From Niastella sp. OAS944 (lineage in GTDB: Bacteria; Bacteroidota; Bacteroidia; Chitinophagales; Chitinophagaceae), in the NCBI GenBank assembly GCA_024809215.1, contig JANUBW010000002.1, positions 558,001 to 622,000 on the forward strand: a stretch of DNA of 64,000 nt. Reading direction: 5' to 3'. The notes beneath the pieces are model-generated. The model had not been told where the DNA came from. It was given only the letters and a program-made list of their open reading frames with translations, and did not search any database. Each line of letters opens with the position of its first letter. Positions within the stretch are counted from its first letter, which is position 1. A program made the position numbers and the translations under genes. Below, one piece after another: positions 19,686 to 27,454 of the stretch.

Positions 19686-20513
19686 ATGATTGAATTCTCA
19701 TTACAGAAAAATTTACATACCGCAGAAGGTGAAATGCAGTTACACGTAACCGCCAAAATTGAGCGCGGGCAATTCGTGAGCCTGTATGGCGCATCGGGCG
19801 CGGGCAAAACTTCCATACTACGTATGCTTGCGGGGTTTATGAAACCCGATAACGGGTATATTAAAGTAGATCATACCGAATGGTATAACGGTTTGCTTAA
19901 AAACTATTTGGAACCCCAGCAAAGAAGGATTGGCTTCGTATTCCAGGACTATGCCTTATTTCCCAATATGAATGTGCGGGAGAACCTGTTGTTTGCACTT
20001 GGTAAAAACGAACCTACGAACATTGTAGATGAATTGCTTGATGTAACCGGGTTGACCAACCTGGCGGCCAGAAAAATACAGGCGCTTTCAGGCGGTCAGC
20101 AGCAACGCGTGGCGCTGGCAAGGGCCATTGCTAAAAAGCCTGCCATTTTATTATTGGATGAACCTTTATCGGCTATCGATAGCGTTATGCGGGCGCAGTT
20201 GCAGGACACCTTAAGAGAGATACACAAACGTTATGCATTGACCACTATTTTGGTAAGCCATAATACCGATGAGATCATTAAACTGAGCGACGTGGTTATA
20301 CAGCTTGAACAAGGCAGGTTTACCCGGCAAACCACGCCCGCTGATTTCTTCCGCAACGGCAACGATACCGGTACATTAACCGGCAATATTGTTTCAATTG
20401 ATGACAATGGCAATGCGGTTGTGTTGATCGATAACCGGCTGTTGCATATCAATATCGGCGGTAAATTCAATGTAAATGACAAGGTGAAGATAAAGGCTAA
20501 TGAGATAATGTGA
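19686..20513 (+). CDS. modC: Molybdate ABC transporter ATP-binding protein
   Basis: ABC ATPase with Walker A GASGAGKT (35-42), Q-loop FQDYALFPN, signature LSGGQQQRVALARA, Walker B ILLLDEPLSAID and the switch His in VSHNTDE. At 275 residues it is shorter than the 350-residue enterobacterial ModC: the C-terminal part (about 232-275, NIVSIDDNGNAVVLIDN...) looks like a single reduced TOBE-type half that would bind oxyanion or assist regulation. The stop codon sits inside a GATAATGT tandem repeat (20502-20524). Confidence 0.93.
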   Translation: MIEFSLQKNLHTAEGEMQLHVTAKIERGQFVSLYGASGAGKTSILRMLAGFMKPDNGYIKVDHTEWYNGLLKNYLEPQQRRIGFVFQDYALFPNMNVRENLLFALGKNEPTNIVDELLDVTGLTNLAARKIQALSGGQQQRVALARAIAKKPAILLLDEPLSAIDSVMRAQLQDTLREIHKRYALTTILVSHNTDEIIKLSDVVIQLEQGRFTRQTTPADFFRNGNDTGTLTGNIVSIDDNGNAVVLIDNRLLHINIGGKFNVNDKVKIKANEIM

Positions 20514-20548
20514 TAATGTGATAATGAAAAACCACGAGTTGCCTGAAT

Positions 20549-20631
20549 CGGCAATCGGCAATCGTGAATCGGCAATAACTCGCGAAATTTTGTAACTCGC
20601 TATCGTGAAACGTGAAACGGCAAACGTGAAA
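20549..20631 (+). repeat. Dispersed 7-bp tandem repeat element, copy 2
   Basis: CGGCAAT, CGGCAAT, CGTGAAT, CGGCAAT in exact 7-bp steps (20549-20576). After a 27-bp spacer containing CTCGCTA come CGTGAAA, CGTGAAA, CGGCAAA, CGTGAAA (20604-20631). It is collinear with the reverse complement of the element at 14122-14203. It lies between modC and bioA and is non-coding. Confidence 0.75.
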
Positions 20632-20696
20632 AGATTTCTGAATTTCGTGACTCGCGTTTTCGGCGATTCACCTGCTCGCGAAGCGAGCATTCCTTA

Positions 20697-20750
20697 GTCA
20701 ACCTGTCAACTCGTCAACTTGTCAACTCGTCAACTTGTTAACTCGTTAAC
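20697..20750 (+). repeat. 8-bp tandem repeat (GTCAACTY, seven units) upstream of bioA
   Basis: GTCAAC or GTTAAC recurs at 20697, 20705, 20713, 20721, 20729, 20737 and 20745, exactly every 8 bp, with CT, TC and TT alternating as the last two bases. The array ends about 28 bp before the bioA start and may cover its promoter or leader. A looser version (TATCAACT words) occurs at 22619-22665. Confidence 0.8.
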
Positions 20751-20778
20751 TAATCCATTCCTTACCTTCGCAATCATT

Positions 20779-22038
20779 ATGAACTCTACACTATGGTACC
20801 CATACGCCCAAATGAAGCACGTAAAACATTTGCCAAAAATGGTAAAGGCGAATGGCGTGATGATGCAGTTGGAAGACGGCGCTCAATTAATTGATGGCAT
20901 TTCATCATGGTGGGCCGTTATACATGGCTATAACCATCCCGCATTGAATGCAGCGCTTACACAACAATTGCAACAATTTGCCCATGTAATGTTGGGCGGG
21001 CTTACTCATCAACCCGCGCTTGACCTGGCAGCAACGCTTGTACGTATTACCCCTGAAGGGCTCAATCATGTATTCTTTTCCGATAGCGGTTCCATAGGTG
21101 TTGAGGTGGCGCTTAAAATGGCCATTCAATACTTCACAAACCTGGGTATAACCGGTAAAACGAAGATCGTTTCGCTACGAAACGGTTATCATGGCGATAC
21201 CTTTAAGGCCATGGAGATCAGTGACGACTCCGACTTCAGCAAAGCCTTTTCAAGCGTATTGCATCGTGGTTTCTTTCTCGATATTCCGGCCGGTGGTTTT
21301 GAAGCCACAGAAGCGACAATACAACCTGCGGTAAAACAACTGGAAGACCTGCTGGCAGCGCATCACAAGGAAATAGCTGCCTTTATTGTAGAACCCATTG
21401 TTCAATGCGCCGGCGGGTTCCACATCTATTCTCCACGCTATCTTAAAGCAGCCCGGGAATTATGTTCTAAATACCGGGTCTTACTTATTTTCGATGAGGT
21501 GGCCACCGGTTTTGGCCGCACCGGTAAACTATTTGCAGCGGAACATGCGGGGGTTAGTCCGGATATTATGGTGCTGGGCAAGGGCCTCACCGGCGGGTAC
21601 CTGGGCCATGCCGCCACATTAGCTTCTACAGAAGTATATAATAGCTTTTTAGGCGATGATCGTGATAAAGCCCTTATGCACGGGCCCACATTTATGGCCA
21701 ATGCACTGGCCTGTGCGGTAGCGCTCGAAAGCATAAGATTGATTGAAGAAGAAAACTACCTTGAAAAGATCGCCCGTATTGAAGCCATCATTCGCCGGGA
21801 ATTTGCAACCCTTAATTTCCCTGGTATCGTTCACAAAAGGACCATTGGTGCTATTGGCGCCCTTGAATTTAAGGAAGTTTCCATGTTGGCCGGTTTCAAT
21901 ACCTTTGCCAAAACCGAGGGCGTATGGTTACGGCCTATAGGGAACATCCTGTACCTGATGCCGCCTTATATTACCGAAGAACAGGAAGTGGTTGCTATTA
22001 TTGATGTTATGCGTAAATGGTGCCAGCAAATGCGCTAA
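20779..22038 (+). CDS. bioA: Adenosylmethionine-8-amino-7-oxononanoate aminotransferase
   Basis: PLP-dependent class-III aminotransferase that makes 7,8-diaminopelargonate in biotin synthesis, using SAM as amino donor. The ATG at 20779 is chosen because the protein then begins with the BioA-typical MNSTLWYPYAQMK; the frame is open upstream into repeat DNA. Visible marks: GISSWWAVIHGYNHP (substrate tunnel), FSDSGSIGVEVALKMA, LIFDEVATGFGRTG (PLP Asp) and the lysine in MVLGKGLTGGYL, about 419 residues in all. The other biotin genes are not in the window. A small gene starts 20 bp downstream. Confidence 0.95.
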   Translation: MNSTLWYPYAQMKHVKHLPKMVKANGVMMQLEDGAQLIDGISSWWAVIHGYNHPALNAALTQQLQQFAHVMLGGLTHQPALDLAATLVRITPEGLNHVFFSDSGSIGVEVALKMAIQYFTNLGITGKTKIVSLRNGYHGDTFKAMEISDDSDFSKAFSSVLHRGFFLDIPAGGFEATEATIQPAVKQLEDLLAAHHKEIAAFIVEPIVQCAGGFHIYSPRYLKAARELCSKYRVLLIFDEVATGFGRTGKLFAAEHAGVSPDIMVLGKGLTGGYLGHAATLASTEVYNSFLGDDRDKALMHGPTFMANALACAVALESIRLIEEENYLEKIARIEAIIRREFATLNFPGIVHKRTIGAIGALEFKEVSMLAGFNTFAKTEGVWLRPIGNILYLMPPYITEEQEVVAIIDVMRKWCQQMR

Positions 22039-22058
22039 GTACCGGTGCAGTTTTTGCA

Positions 22059-22433
22059 ATGACGCCTTTAATGGCACAACTCACCGAAAATATTGCCTTT
22101 TATGAGCAGCAGGCAAAGTCCGGCTCCATTGACCCATTCTATTATGACCGGCTGATGGTCTATTACCGCAAACACAAAGAATATAAAAAGGAATTAATCC
22201 TTATTAACAAAGCACTAAAGACTTTTGCCGATCACTTTAAAAAGCAGACCGATGAAATACTGGCCGTTGCCAAATCAAAAGCCGCCATCAAACGCCTGAG
22301 TGAAAAGATCAACCGTTCGGCCGGACTGGTTGATAAAAAAGGTAACCCGCACTACATGCCCGAACCTATGGTGCGCTGGATAAAGCGAAAAAAAACCGTG
22401 CAGGAGAAGATTAGCAGGAGTAAAAGTTTATAG
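22059..22433 (+). CDS. Hypothetical small basic helical protein
   Basis: About 124 residues from the ATG at 22059 (an upstream start would overlap bioA). Rich in Lys and predicted helical. The N-terminal part reads like a paired-helix unit (IAFYEQQAKSGSIDPFYYDRLMVYYRKHKEYKKEL). The C-terminus is very basic (MVRWIKRKKTVQEKISRSK). No signal peptide or known domain recognised. Probably co-transcribed with bioA, 20 bp away. The basic C-terminus could bind nucleic acid, but that is inference only. Confidence 0.7.
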   Translation: MTPLMAQLTENIAFYEQQAKSGSIDPFYYDRLMVYYRKHKEYKKELILINKALKTFADHFKKQTDEILAVAKSKAAIKRLSEKINRSAGLVDKKGNPHYMPEPMVRWIKRKKTVQEKISRSKSL

Positions 22434-22710
22434 TTCACAGTTCTTAGTTCACAGGTTTTTAGTTGTTACTTCCTGGTTCTAAGTTGCGGTTATTGGGTTA
22501 TTCAGTTATTCAGTTGCATCAGGCCTCGCTGTGCTCGCCATCTGCTTTTTTCCCAGGCTTGCGCCAATGTGATTTTCCGGCTAAGCTTCTGGTCCTATTG
22601 CCGCGCCAGTATTACCTTTATCAACTCTATCAACCGTATCAACTTATCAACTCCCTCGTCAACTCGTAACAACCATACTGGCATACAATTTTTCAGACAC
22701 TATTATAAAC
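22434..22710. repeat. Repeat-rich intergenic region before the SemiSWEET gene
   Basis: No gene seen. Contains AGTTCTTAGTTCACAGG (22439-22455), identical over 17 bp to 14021-14037; GTTATTCAGTTATTCAGTTG (22497-22516), similar to 14043-14060; and TATCAACT words (22619-22665) like the 8-bp array before bioA. These are shared modules of the dispersed intergenic repeats. Confidence 0.65.
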
Positions 22711-22986
22711 TTGAGCAACTATACGCAAATCATAGGAATAGCATCAGGAATTTTAACTTCATCGTCCCTGGTGCCACAACTGGTAAAAATAATAAAAGAG
22801 AAAAAAGCCGAAGGTATTTCACTCGGCATGTTTGTCGTTTTATTGATTGGCCTTGGCGGCTGGGTTTGGTATGGAGTTGAGAAAAAAGATATTCCCATTA
22901 TTGCCACCAACTGTTTTTCGTTTGTCACAAATGTTCTAATACTTATCTTTTCATTGAAGTATAAAAAGAAAGAAGCAAATAAGTAA
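22711..22986 (+). CDS. SemiSWEET-type sugar transporter (PQ-loop)
   Basis: 91 residues with three membrane helices and the PQ-loop core SSSLVPQLVKIIKEKKAEGIS (about 17-37), followed by FVVLLIGLGGWVWYGVEKKDIPIIATNCFSFVTN. This is the bacterial half-size SWEET fold, which dimerises to let sugars cross the inner membrane passively. The start codon appears to be TTG at 22711, since no ATG precedes the first helix in frame. It ends only 4 bp from the convergently transcribed alpha-amylase gene, so a link to malto-oligosaccharide handling is possible but only inferred. Confidence 0.88.
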   Translation: MSNYTQIIGIASGILTSSSLVPQLVKIIKEKKAEGISLGMFVVLLIGLGGWVWYGVEKKDIPIIATNCFSFVTNVLILIFSLKYKKKEANK

Positions 22987-22990
22987 CCTG

Positions 22991-24481
22991 CTACTTATCG
23001 GTCTTTTGCACCCATACGGAAACAGAGCCTGCCGGAACGAAGAATTCGCCCCACCCTTCTTCATCGATCACCACCTCTGCCGTATGTTTTCCCAAATGAT
23101 CGATAAAGGTTTTACCGCTGTGTTGTTTACCTATTTCCATTTTTTTATGTCCGTCTTCACTATTCGACAACAATACAGCGCAGGCCGATCCTTCAATATC
23201 ATCGGCGCCGGCGCGCGTCCAGCCAATGCAATTGGGGTGATCGAAGTAATCGCGTTGCTCACCATAGGCAAAGCGGCGCCGCGCTTCCAGTAGCTGTTCC
23301 AGGTGGGCGCATTTATCGAGAAAGATCTCATGATCGTTGCCATCTTTTCCCTTATCAACGTAATGAGCGCCATACAGATCGGGGTAAAACACACAGGGGT
23401 AACCGCCTTCTCTCAATAATATAATGGCATACGCATGTGGTTTGAACCAGTTCTCTACCGGAGCTTCCAAGGCCTGAAGCGGCTGGGTATCGTGGTTATC
23501 AACTACGGTCACTGCCAGTTCGGGTTTTGCAACCACCAGACTATCATTCAAAATTGTTGTAAGATCATAATCTTTACCGGCAAGCGAAGCATAATAAAAT
23601 GCATGGTGCAGCGAAGAATCAAAAAGCGACATCCGTCCGCCGGTTCGCTCAATATAACGGAGCAATAAGTGTAATTCGCCCGGCGCCCAATATTCTCCAA
23701 CGGCAAACAGGTTGGGTTTAACAGTGCGCAAATGATCGAGCCATTCAACAAAATAATCGGGGGTTATATGTTTTACAGCATCTATGCGAACGCCATCAAC
23801 GCCGGTTTCCTGTAAGAACCAAACACCCCATCTTTTTAGTTCTTCCCGCACCGACTTGTTACGGAACTCGATATCTGCAAACATTAGGTAGTCGAAATTG
23901 CCTTTTTCGGTATCTATTACTTCTTCCCAGCCTTCGCCATATTCATTTTGAATGGAGTAAATAGCGGTTTCATTCAGATCGTGGGCATAATCAACACCGG
24001 TAAAACAATTATGGTCCCAAATAAAGTTGGAGTACTTGCCCTTTCGCCCCGGAAAAGTGAATTTGGTAAATGCGTCTATAGTGAATGGCTCGCTGATGAA
24101 TTTTGTACGATCTTCTTCATCAACTTTTTTAACAGTTATACGTTCAGCTTCATCGGCGCCGCCTTTATGGTTCAGCACAATATCGGCATATACCTGAATA
24201 CCCTGTTGGTGAAGGGCCTTTATAGCATCGAGAAGCTCCTGTTTTGTGCCGTATTTTGTACGTACCGATCCTTTCTGATCAAACTCACCCAGGTCGTACA
24301 GATCATATACATCGTAGCCACTGGCATTGGGGCCATCTTTGCCTTTATAAGCCGGAGGCAACCAAACAGAGTTAATACCTAATTGCGCTAAATGTTCGGC
24401 ATCGTTTGCCACCAGTTTCCATAAACTTCCGTCAGCTGGTATATACCAGTGAAAATACTGAAACATAGTTCCATTGATCAT
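22991..24481 (-). CDS. Cytoplasmic alpha-amylase, GH13 family
   Basis: Glycoside hydrolase family 13 enzyme that cleaves alpha-1,4-glucans. From the ATG at 24481 (MINGTMFQYFHWY, the usual start of the liquefying/cytoplasmic GH13_5 group) it has 496 residues and no signal peptide, so it is probably intracellular. Conserved regions: ADIVLNHKGGAD (region I), GVRIDAVKH with nucleophile Asp234, FAVGEYW with acid/base Glu263, and VDNHDTQP with Asp331. A C-terminal beta domain ends GSVSVWVQK. It is convergent with the SemiSWEET gene. Confidence 0.95.
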   Translation of the reverse strand: MINGTMFQYFHWYIPADGSLWKLVANDAEHLAQLGINSVWLPPAYKGKDGPNASGYDVYDLYDLGEFDQKGSVRTKYGTKQELLDAIKALHQQGIQVYADIVLNHKGGADEAERITVKKVDEEDRTKFISEPFTIDAFTKFTFPGRKGKYSNFIWDHNCFTGVDYAHDLNETAIYSIQNEYGEGWEEVIDTEKGNFDYLMFADIEFRNKSVREELKRWGVWFLQETGVDGVRIDAVKHITPDYFVEWLDHLRTVKPNLFAVGEYWAPGELHLLLRYIERTGGRMSLFDSSLHHAFYYASLAGKDYDLTTILNDSLVVAKPELAVTVVDNHDTQPLQALEAPVENWFKPHAYAIILLREGGYPCVFYPDLYGAHYVDKGKDGNDHEIFLDKCAHLEQLLEARRRFAYGEQRDYFDHPNCIGWTRAGADDIEGSACAVLLSNSEDGHKKMEIGKQHSGKTFIDHLGKHTAEVVIDEEGWGEFFVPAGSVSVWVQKTDK

Positions 24482-24561
24482 GGGAATGGGGGTTGTTTTA
24501 AAGCTTATACACAAAATGGCGGCCAGGGCAAACCAGGGTTATTGATTTTAATTACAGTTAA

Positions 24562-25203
24562 TTGGGGAACATATTGCCCAACGCCTCAGTTCCATTAATT
24601 TTGCCAATAGGTGTAAATAATAAACAGGTGATACAGCCGCTCATAACACATATTAAAAAGTTCTGCTCCATTGAACCTGAACAACTGGGTTTGCTGGAAC
24701 CCTACTTTGAACCCAGGACCTATAAGAAAAAGCAGTTCCTGTTACAGGAAGGCGAACGCTGCCACGAAAAATTCTTTATTGTAAAAGGATGTGTATATAT
24801 CTACTATCTGCGGCAGAACGGCATTGAACAAACGATTGATTTTGCCCTTGAAAACTGGTGGATCTCCGACTTTATGGCCTTTCCGCAAAACGCCAGCGCC
24901 CAGTTCTCCATACGGGCAGTAGAAACTACAACCGTATTGAGCATTACAACAGAACGCCAACGCGAGCTACTGGAAAAAGTACCTGAACTGAACGCCTACT
25001 TCCATCTTGTTTTTCAAAAGGCCTATGCCGCCTCACAGATCAGGCTCAGGAAATTATACGAATTTTCGAAGGAAGAGCTCTACCGCGAGTTCAGTACGAA
25101 CTTCCCTGAATTTATCCAGCGCGTACCACAATACCTGCTGGCCTCCTTCCTGGGTTTTACGCCCGAATATTTAAGCGAGATCCGTAAGAAATACGTTTCT
25201 TAA
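24562..25203 (+). CDS. Crp/Fnr family transcriptional regulator
   Basis: About 190-213 residues: a cyclic-nucleotide-binding-type beta barrel (about 45-140, KKQFLLQEGERCHEKFFIVKGCVYIYY) and a C-terminal HTH (about 175-213, YLLASFLGFTPEYLSEIRKKY). The residues that bind cAMP in E. coli Crp are not evident, so the ligand is unknown. The start is uncertain: TTG at 24562 gives 213 residues, GTG at 24628 gives 191; neither has an obvious ribosome-binding site. It stands 66 bp before the AhpD-like gene, a common pairing in Bacteroidota in which the regulator likely controls its neighbour. Confidence 0.88.
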   Translation: MGNILPNASVPLILPIGVNNKQVIQPLITHIKKFCSIEPEQLGLLEPYFEPRTYKKKQFLLQEGERCHEKFFIVKGCVYIYYLRQNGIEQTIDFALENWWISDFMAFPQNASAQFSIRAVETTTVLSITTERQRELLEKVPELNAYFHLVFQKAYAASQIRLRKLYEFSKEELYREFSTNFPEFIQRVPQYLLASFLGFTPEYLSEIRKKYVS

Positions 25204-25269
25204 ACCAGTTTAAGCAAAAGGGCATAATTGAAATGGAACTTTGTTCCTGTAAATCAAAAATGTTCAATT

Positions 25270-25719
25270 ATGTTAAAAGTAGAAAAACACCGCTTAGACG
25301 TGTGGAAAGAAGAACCTCTTTACTGGGACCATATAGTAGCCATTGACAAACGCCTTATTGGTTCCACTGTGCCCAGGAATTTACTGGAGCTTATAAAGGT
25401 GAGGGTTTCACAGATCAACAAATGTGTTTATTGTATCGATTACCATACCCAGGATGCGTTGAAACTGGGCGAATCGCAGCGCAGGTTATTTGTCTTATCT
25501 GCCTGGGAAGAAAGCCCTTTGTTCACCGACAAGGAAAAGAGCGCGCTTAAAGTGGCCGAAGAAATGACCCATATATCTGTAGAGGGCGTTAAAGATGCAA
25601 CCTTCGAAAAGCTGAAAACTCATTTCAGTGACAAAGAGATAGCCGATATATTCGTTTGCATCAGTCATATCAATTTCCTTAACCGAATTGGAATCTCTAC
25701 AAAAACGGTGGCTTTATAA
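25270..25719 (+). CDS. Carboxymuconolactone decarboxylase / AhpD-like protein
   Basis: A 149-residue alkylhydroperoxidase-like protein. The ATG at 25270 gives MLKVEKHRLDVW. The AhpD active-site pattern is intact: Cys52-x-x-Cys55 followed by His59 (NKCVYCIDYHTQDAL), which in the family reduces peroxides or thiol partners. The C-terminal half has the second CMD helix pair (DKEIADIFVCISHINFLNRIGIS). Probably an antioxidant function under the Crp-type regulator upstream. The natural reductant cannot be inferred here. Confidence 0.9.
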   Translation: MLKVEKHRLDVWKEEPLYWDHIVAIDKRLIGSTVPRNLLELIKVRVSQINKCVYCIDYHTQDALKLGESQRRLFVLSAWEESPLFTDKEKSALKVAEEMTHISVEGVKDATFEKLKTHFSDKEIADIFVCISHINFLNRIGISTKTVAL

Positions 25720-25725
25720 ATAATT

Positions 25726-25758
25726 GGCGGTTCTGGCGTTTGTCAGGACCGTCTTTTT
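25726..25758 (+). terminator. Intrinsic terminator after the AhpD-like gene
   Basis: GGCGGTTCTG (25726-25735) pairs fully (two G-U) with CAGGACCGTC (25744-25753) around an 8-nt loop and is followed by TTTTT. It begins 7 bp after the stop codon. Confidence 0.85.
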
Positions 25759-25931
25759 GCAAAACTCTTCCACTTTGTGATATTGTTGTGATTTGTTACC
25801 GGTAAAAAGCGTATCTTCATCCAGATAATTTGAGCTTCGCACTTGTATCACTCTTCTTCAGGAATCTACTTCCTCTTTTAGTCTCTTACTTTTTGCCTCT
25901 CAAATGATTTTTAATATTCTTAATTATTTCA

Positions 25932-26231
25932 ATGAACATTTACGTTTCAAACCTCGGCTTCAATTTTCAGAACGAAGACCTCACAACGATCTTTGCGCAA
26001 TATGGAGAAGTATCATCTGCTAAAATCATTACAGACAGGACCACAGGCCGGTCAAGAGGATTTGGTTTTGTGGAAATGCCCGACGACCAGGCTGGCAACA
26101 AAGCCATCTCAGAGTTAAACGGCGGAACTATTGAAGGCCGTACCATTTCGGTTACTGTTGCAAAACCAAAGGAAAGCGGATACACAAACCCTAAGAATCC
26201 TTTCAAAGATAATTCGAGCCGTCGCTGGTAA
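25932..26231 (+). CDS. RNA-binding protein, single RRM domain
   Basis: 99 residues, nearly all one RNA recognition motif: RNP2 NIYVSNLGF (2-10) and RNP1 SRGFGFVEM (41-49) have the aromatic residues that stack on RNA bases. A short polar tail (PKESGYTNPKNPFKDNSSRRW) follows. Such small RRM proteins are abundant in Bacteroidota and bind single-stranded RNA broadly, affecting mRNA levels. Own terminator directly downstream; a diverged paralogue lies at 28541-28792. Confidence 0.95.
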   Translation: MNIYVSNLGFNFQNEDLTTIFAQYGEVSSAKIITDRTTGRSRGFGFVEMPDDQAGNKAISELNGGTIEGRTISVTVAKPKESGYTNPKNPFKDNSSRRW

Positions 26232-26243
26232 TATCTCTTTTTT

Positions 26244-26285
26244 AAAGGGCTCCCGGACGTTACCAGGAGTCCTTTATTTTTTTAA
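26244..26285 (+). terminator. Intrinsic terminator after the RRM gene
   Basis: AAAGGGCTCC (26244-26253) pairs with GGAGTCCTTT (26266-26275, one G-U) and is followed by ATTTTTTTTT. It separates the RRM gene from the desaturase gene. Confidence 0.88.
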
Positions 26286-26303
26286 CAATCTCCAATTCGT
26301 CCT

Positions 26304-27383
26304 ATGTCGAAGATCACTTTCAATAATTCGAATAATATTTTCTTTCAGTCGCTTAAAAAAGCCGTAGAATCGTATTTCAGCGAAAACCAGCTCAAAAAGA
26401 CCGGCAACTGGAAGTTATATACAAAGACCGTCATCCTTATACCTTCTGCTATAACCATCTACATTTTATTACTTACCATTCATTTACCGGTAATTATTGC
26501 ACTGGCCCTGTGTATGCTGCTTGGCCTGATGCTTGCCTGTATTGGCTTCAACATTATGCATGACGCCTGCCATGGCAGTTATTCAGACAAAAAATGGATG
26601 AATAACTTACTGGGGCTTACCCTGAATGCAATTGGCGGAAATGCATTTTTCTGGAAACAGAAACATAATATAATTCACCACACCTATACAAACATTGAAG
26701 GGGCCGACGACGATATTGCACAGAGTAAACTGCTGAGACAAAGCCCTACTCAAAAATGGATGCCGATACATAAATACCAGCATGTATACCTCACGCTGGC
26801 CTACTCGCTTACATTATTCATGTGGGTGAGCATAAGGGATTTTCAAAAGTACTTTACAAAGAAAATTCATAATACTACATTACACCAGATGGACAAAAAG
26901 GAACATATTATGTTCTGGACAAGTAAGGTGTTGTATGTATTTTTCTATATTCTACTACCGATTTTGACGGTTGGGCCGCTTGCCTGGTTTATTGGATATG
27001 CCACCATGGGTATTACTACCGGCATTCTCATTTCTTATGTGTTTCAACTTGCCCATGCGGTTGAGGGGCCTGAATTTGATTCGGTGGGCATTGAAGATAA
27101 AATGATAGAAACAGAATGGGCGGTGCATCAAATTAAAACCACGGCCAATTTTGCTCCCCGGAACAAAGTTTTATCATGGCTGCTGGGAGGGTTGAACTTT
27201 CAGGTAGAGCACCATTTGTTTCCCCGCATCAGCCATATTCACTACCCGGCATTAAGCCTCATCGTACGCCAGCATTGTGTTCAACATGGGCTGCCATACC
27301 ATTGTTTTAACCGGGTATCAACGGCCATTTCATCACATGTTCGAACTATGAAAAAATTGGGCCGCAATCCCTATATTGCGTAA
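26304..27383 (+). CDS. Membrane fatty-acid desaturase (acyl-lipid/acyl-CoA type)
   Basis: A 359-residue integral membrane di-iron desaturase. The three histidine boxes are present: HDACH (86-90), HNIIHH (121-126) and QVEHH (300-304, within NFQVEHHLFPRISH). The last box, with Q in place of the first H, marks the front-end/delta-5-6 type subgroup. Helices at about 43-80 and 205-250. It introduces a double bond in an acyl chain using O2. It precedes a KASIII-like gene by 71 bp and has a close paralogue at 57608-58696 with all boxes at the same or nearly the same positions. There is no cytochrome b5 domain. The substrate is unknown. Confidence 0.93.
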   Translation: MSKITFNNSNNIFFQSLKKAVESYFSENQLKKTGNWKLYTKTVILIPSAITIYILLLTIHLPVIIALALCMLLGLMLACIGFNIMHDACHGSYSDKKWMNNLLGLTLNAIGGNAFFWKQKHNIIHHTYTNIEGADDDIAQSKLLRQSPTQKWMPIHKYQHVYLTLAYSLTLFMWVSIRDFQKYFTKKIHNTTLHQMDKKEHIMFWTSKVLYVFFYILLPILTVGPLAWFIGYATMGITTGILISYVFQLAHAVEGPEFDSVGIEDKMIETEWAVHQIKTTANFAPRNKVLSWLLGGLNFQVEHHLFPRISHIHYPALSLIVRQHCVQHGLPYHCFNRVSTAISSHVRTMKKLGRNPYIA

Positions 27384-27454
27384 CTATTGCCATTATCAAA
27401 ATCATATTTGACATAAAATCTGTACCTTTTAAGTAATAAGCCATTATTTCACGC

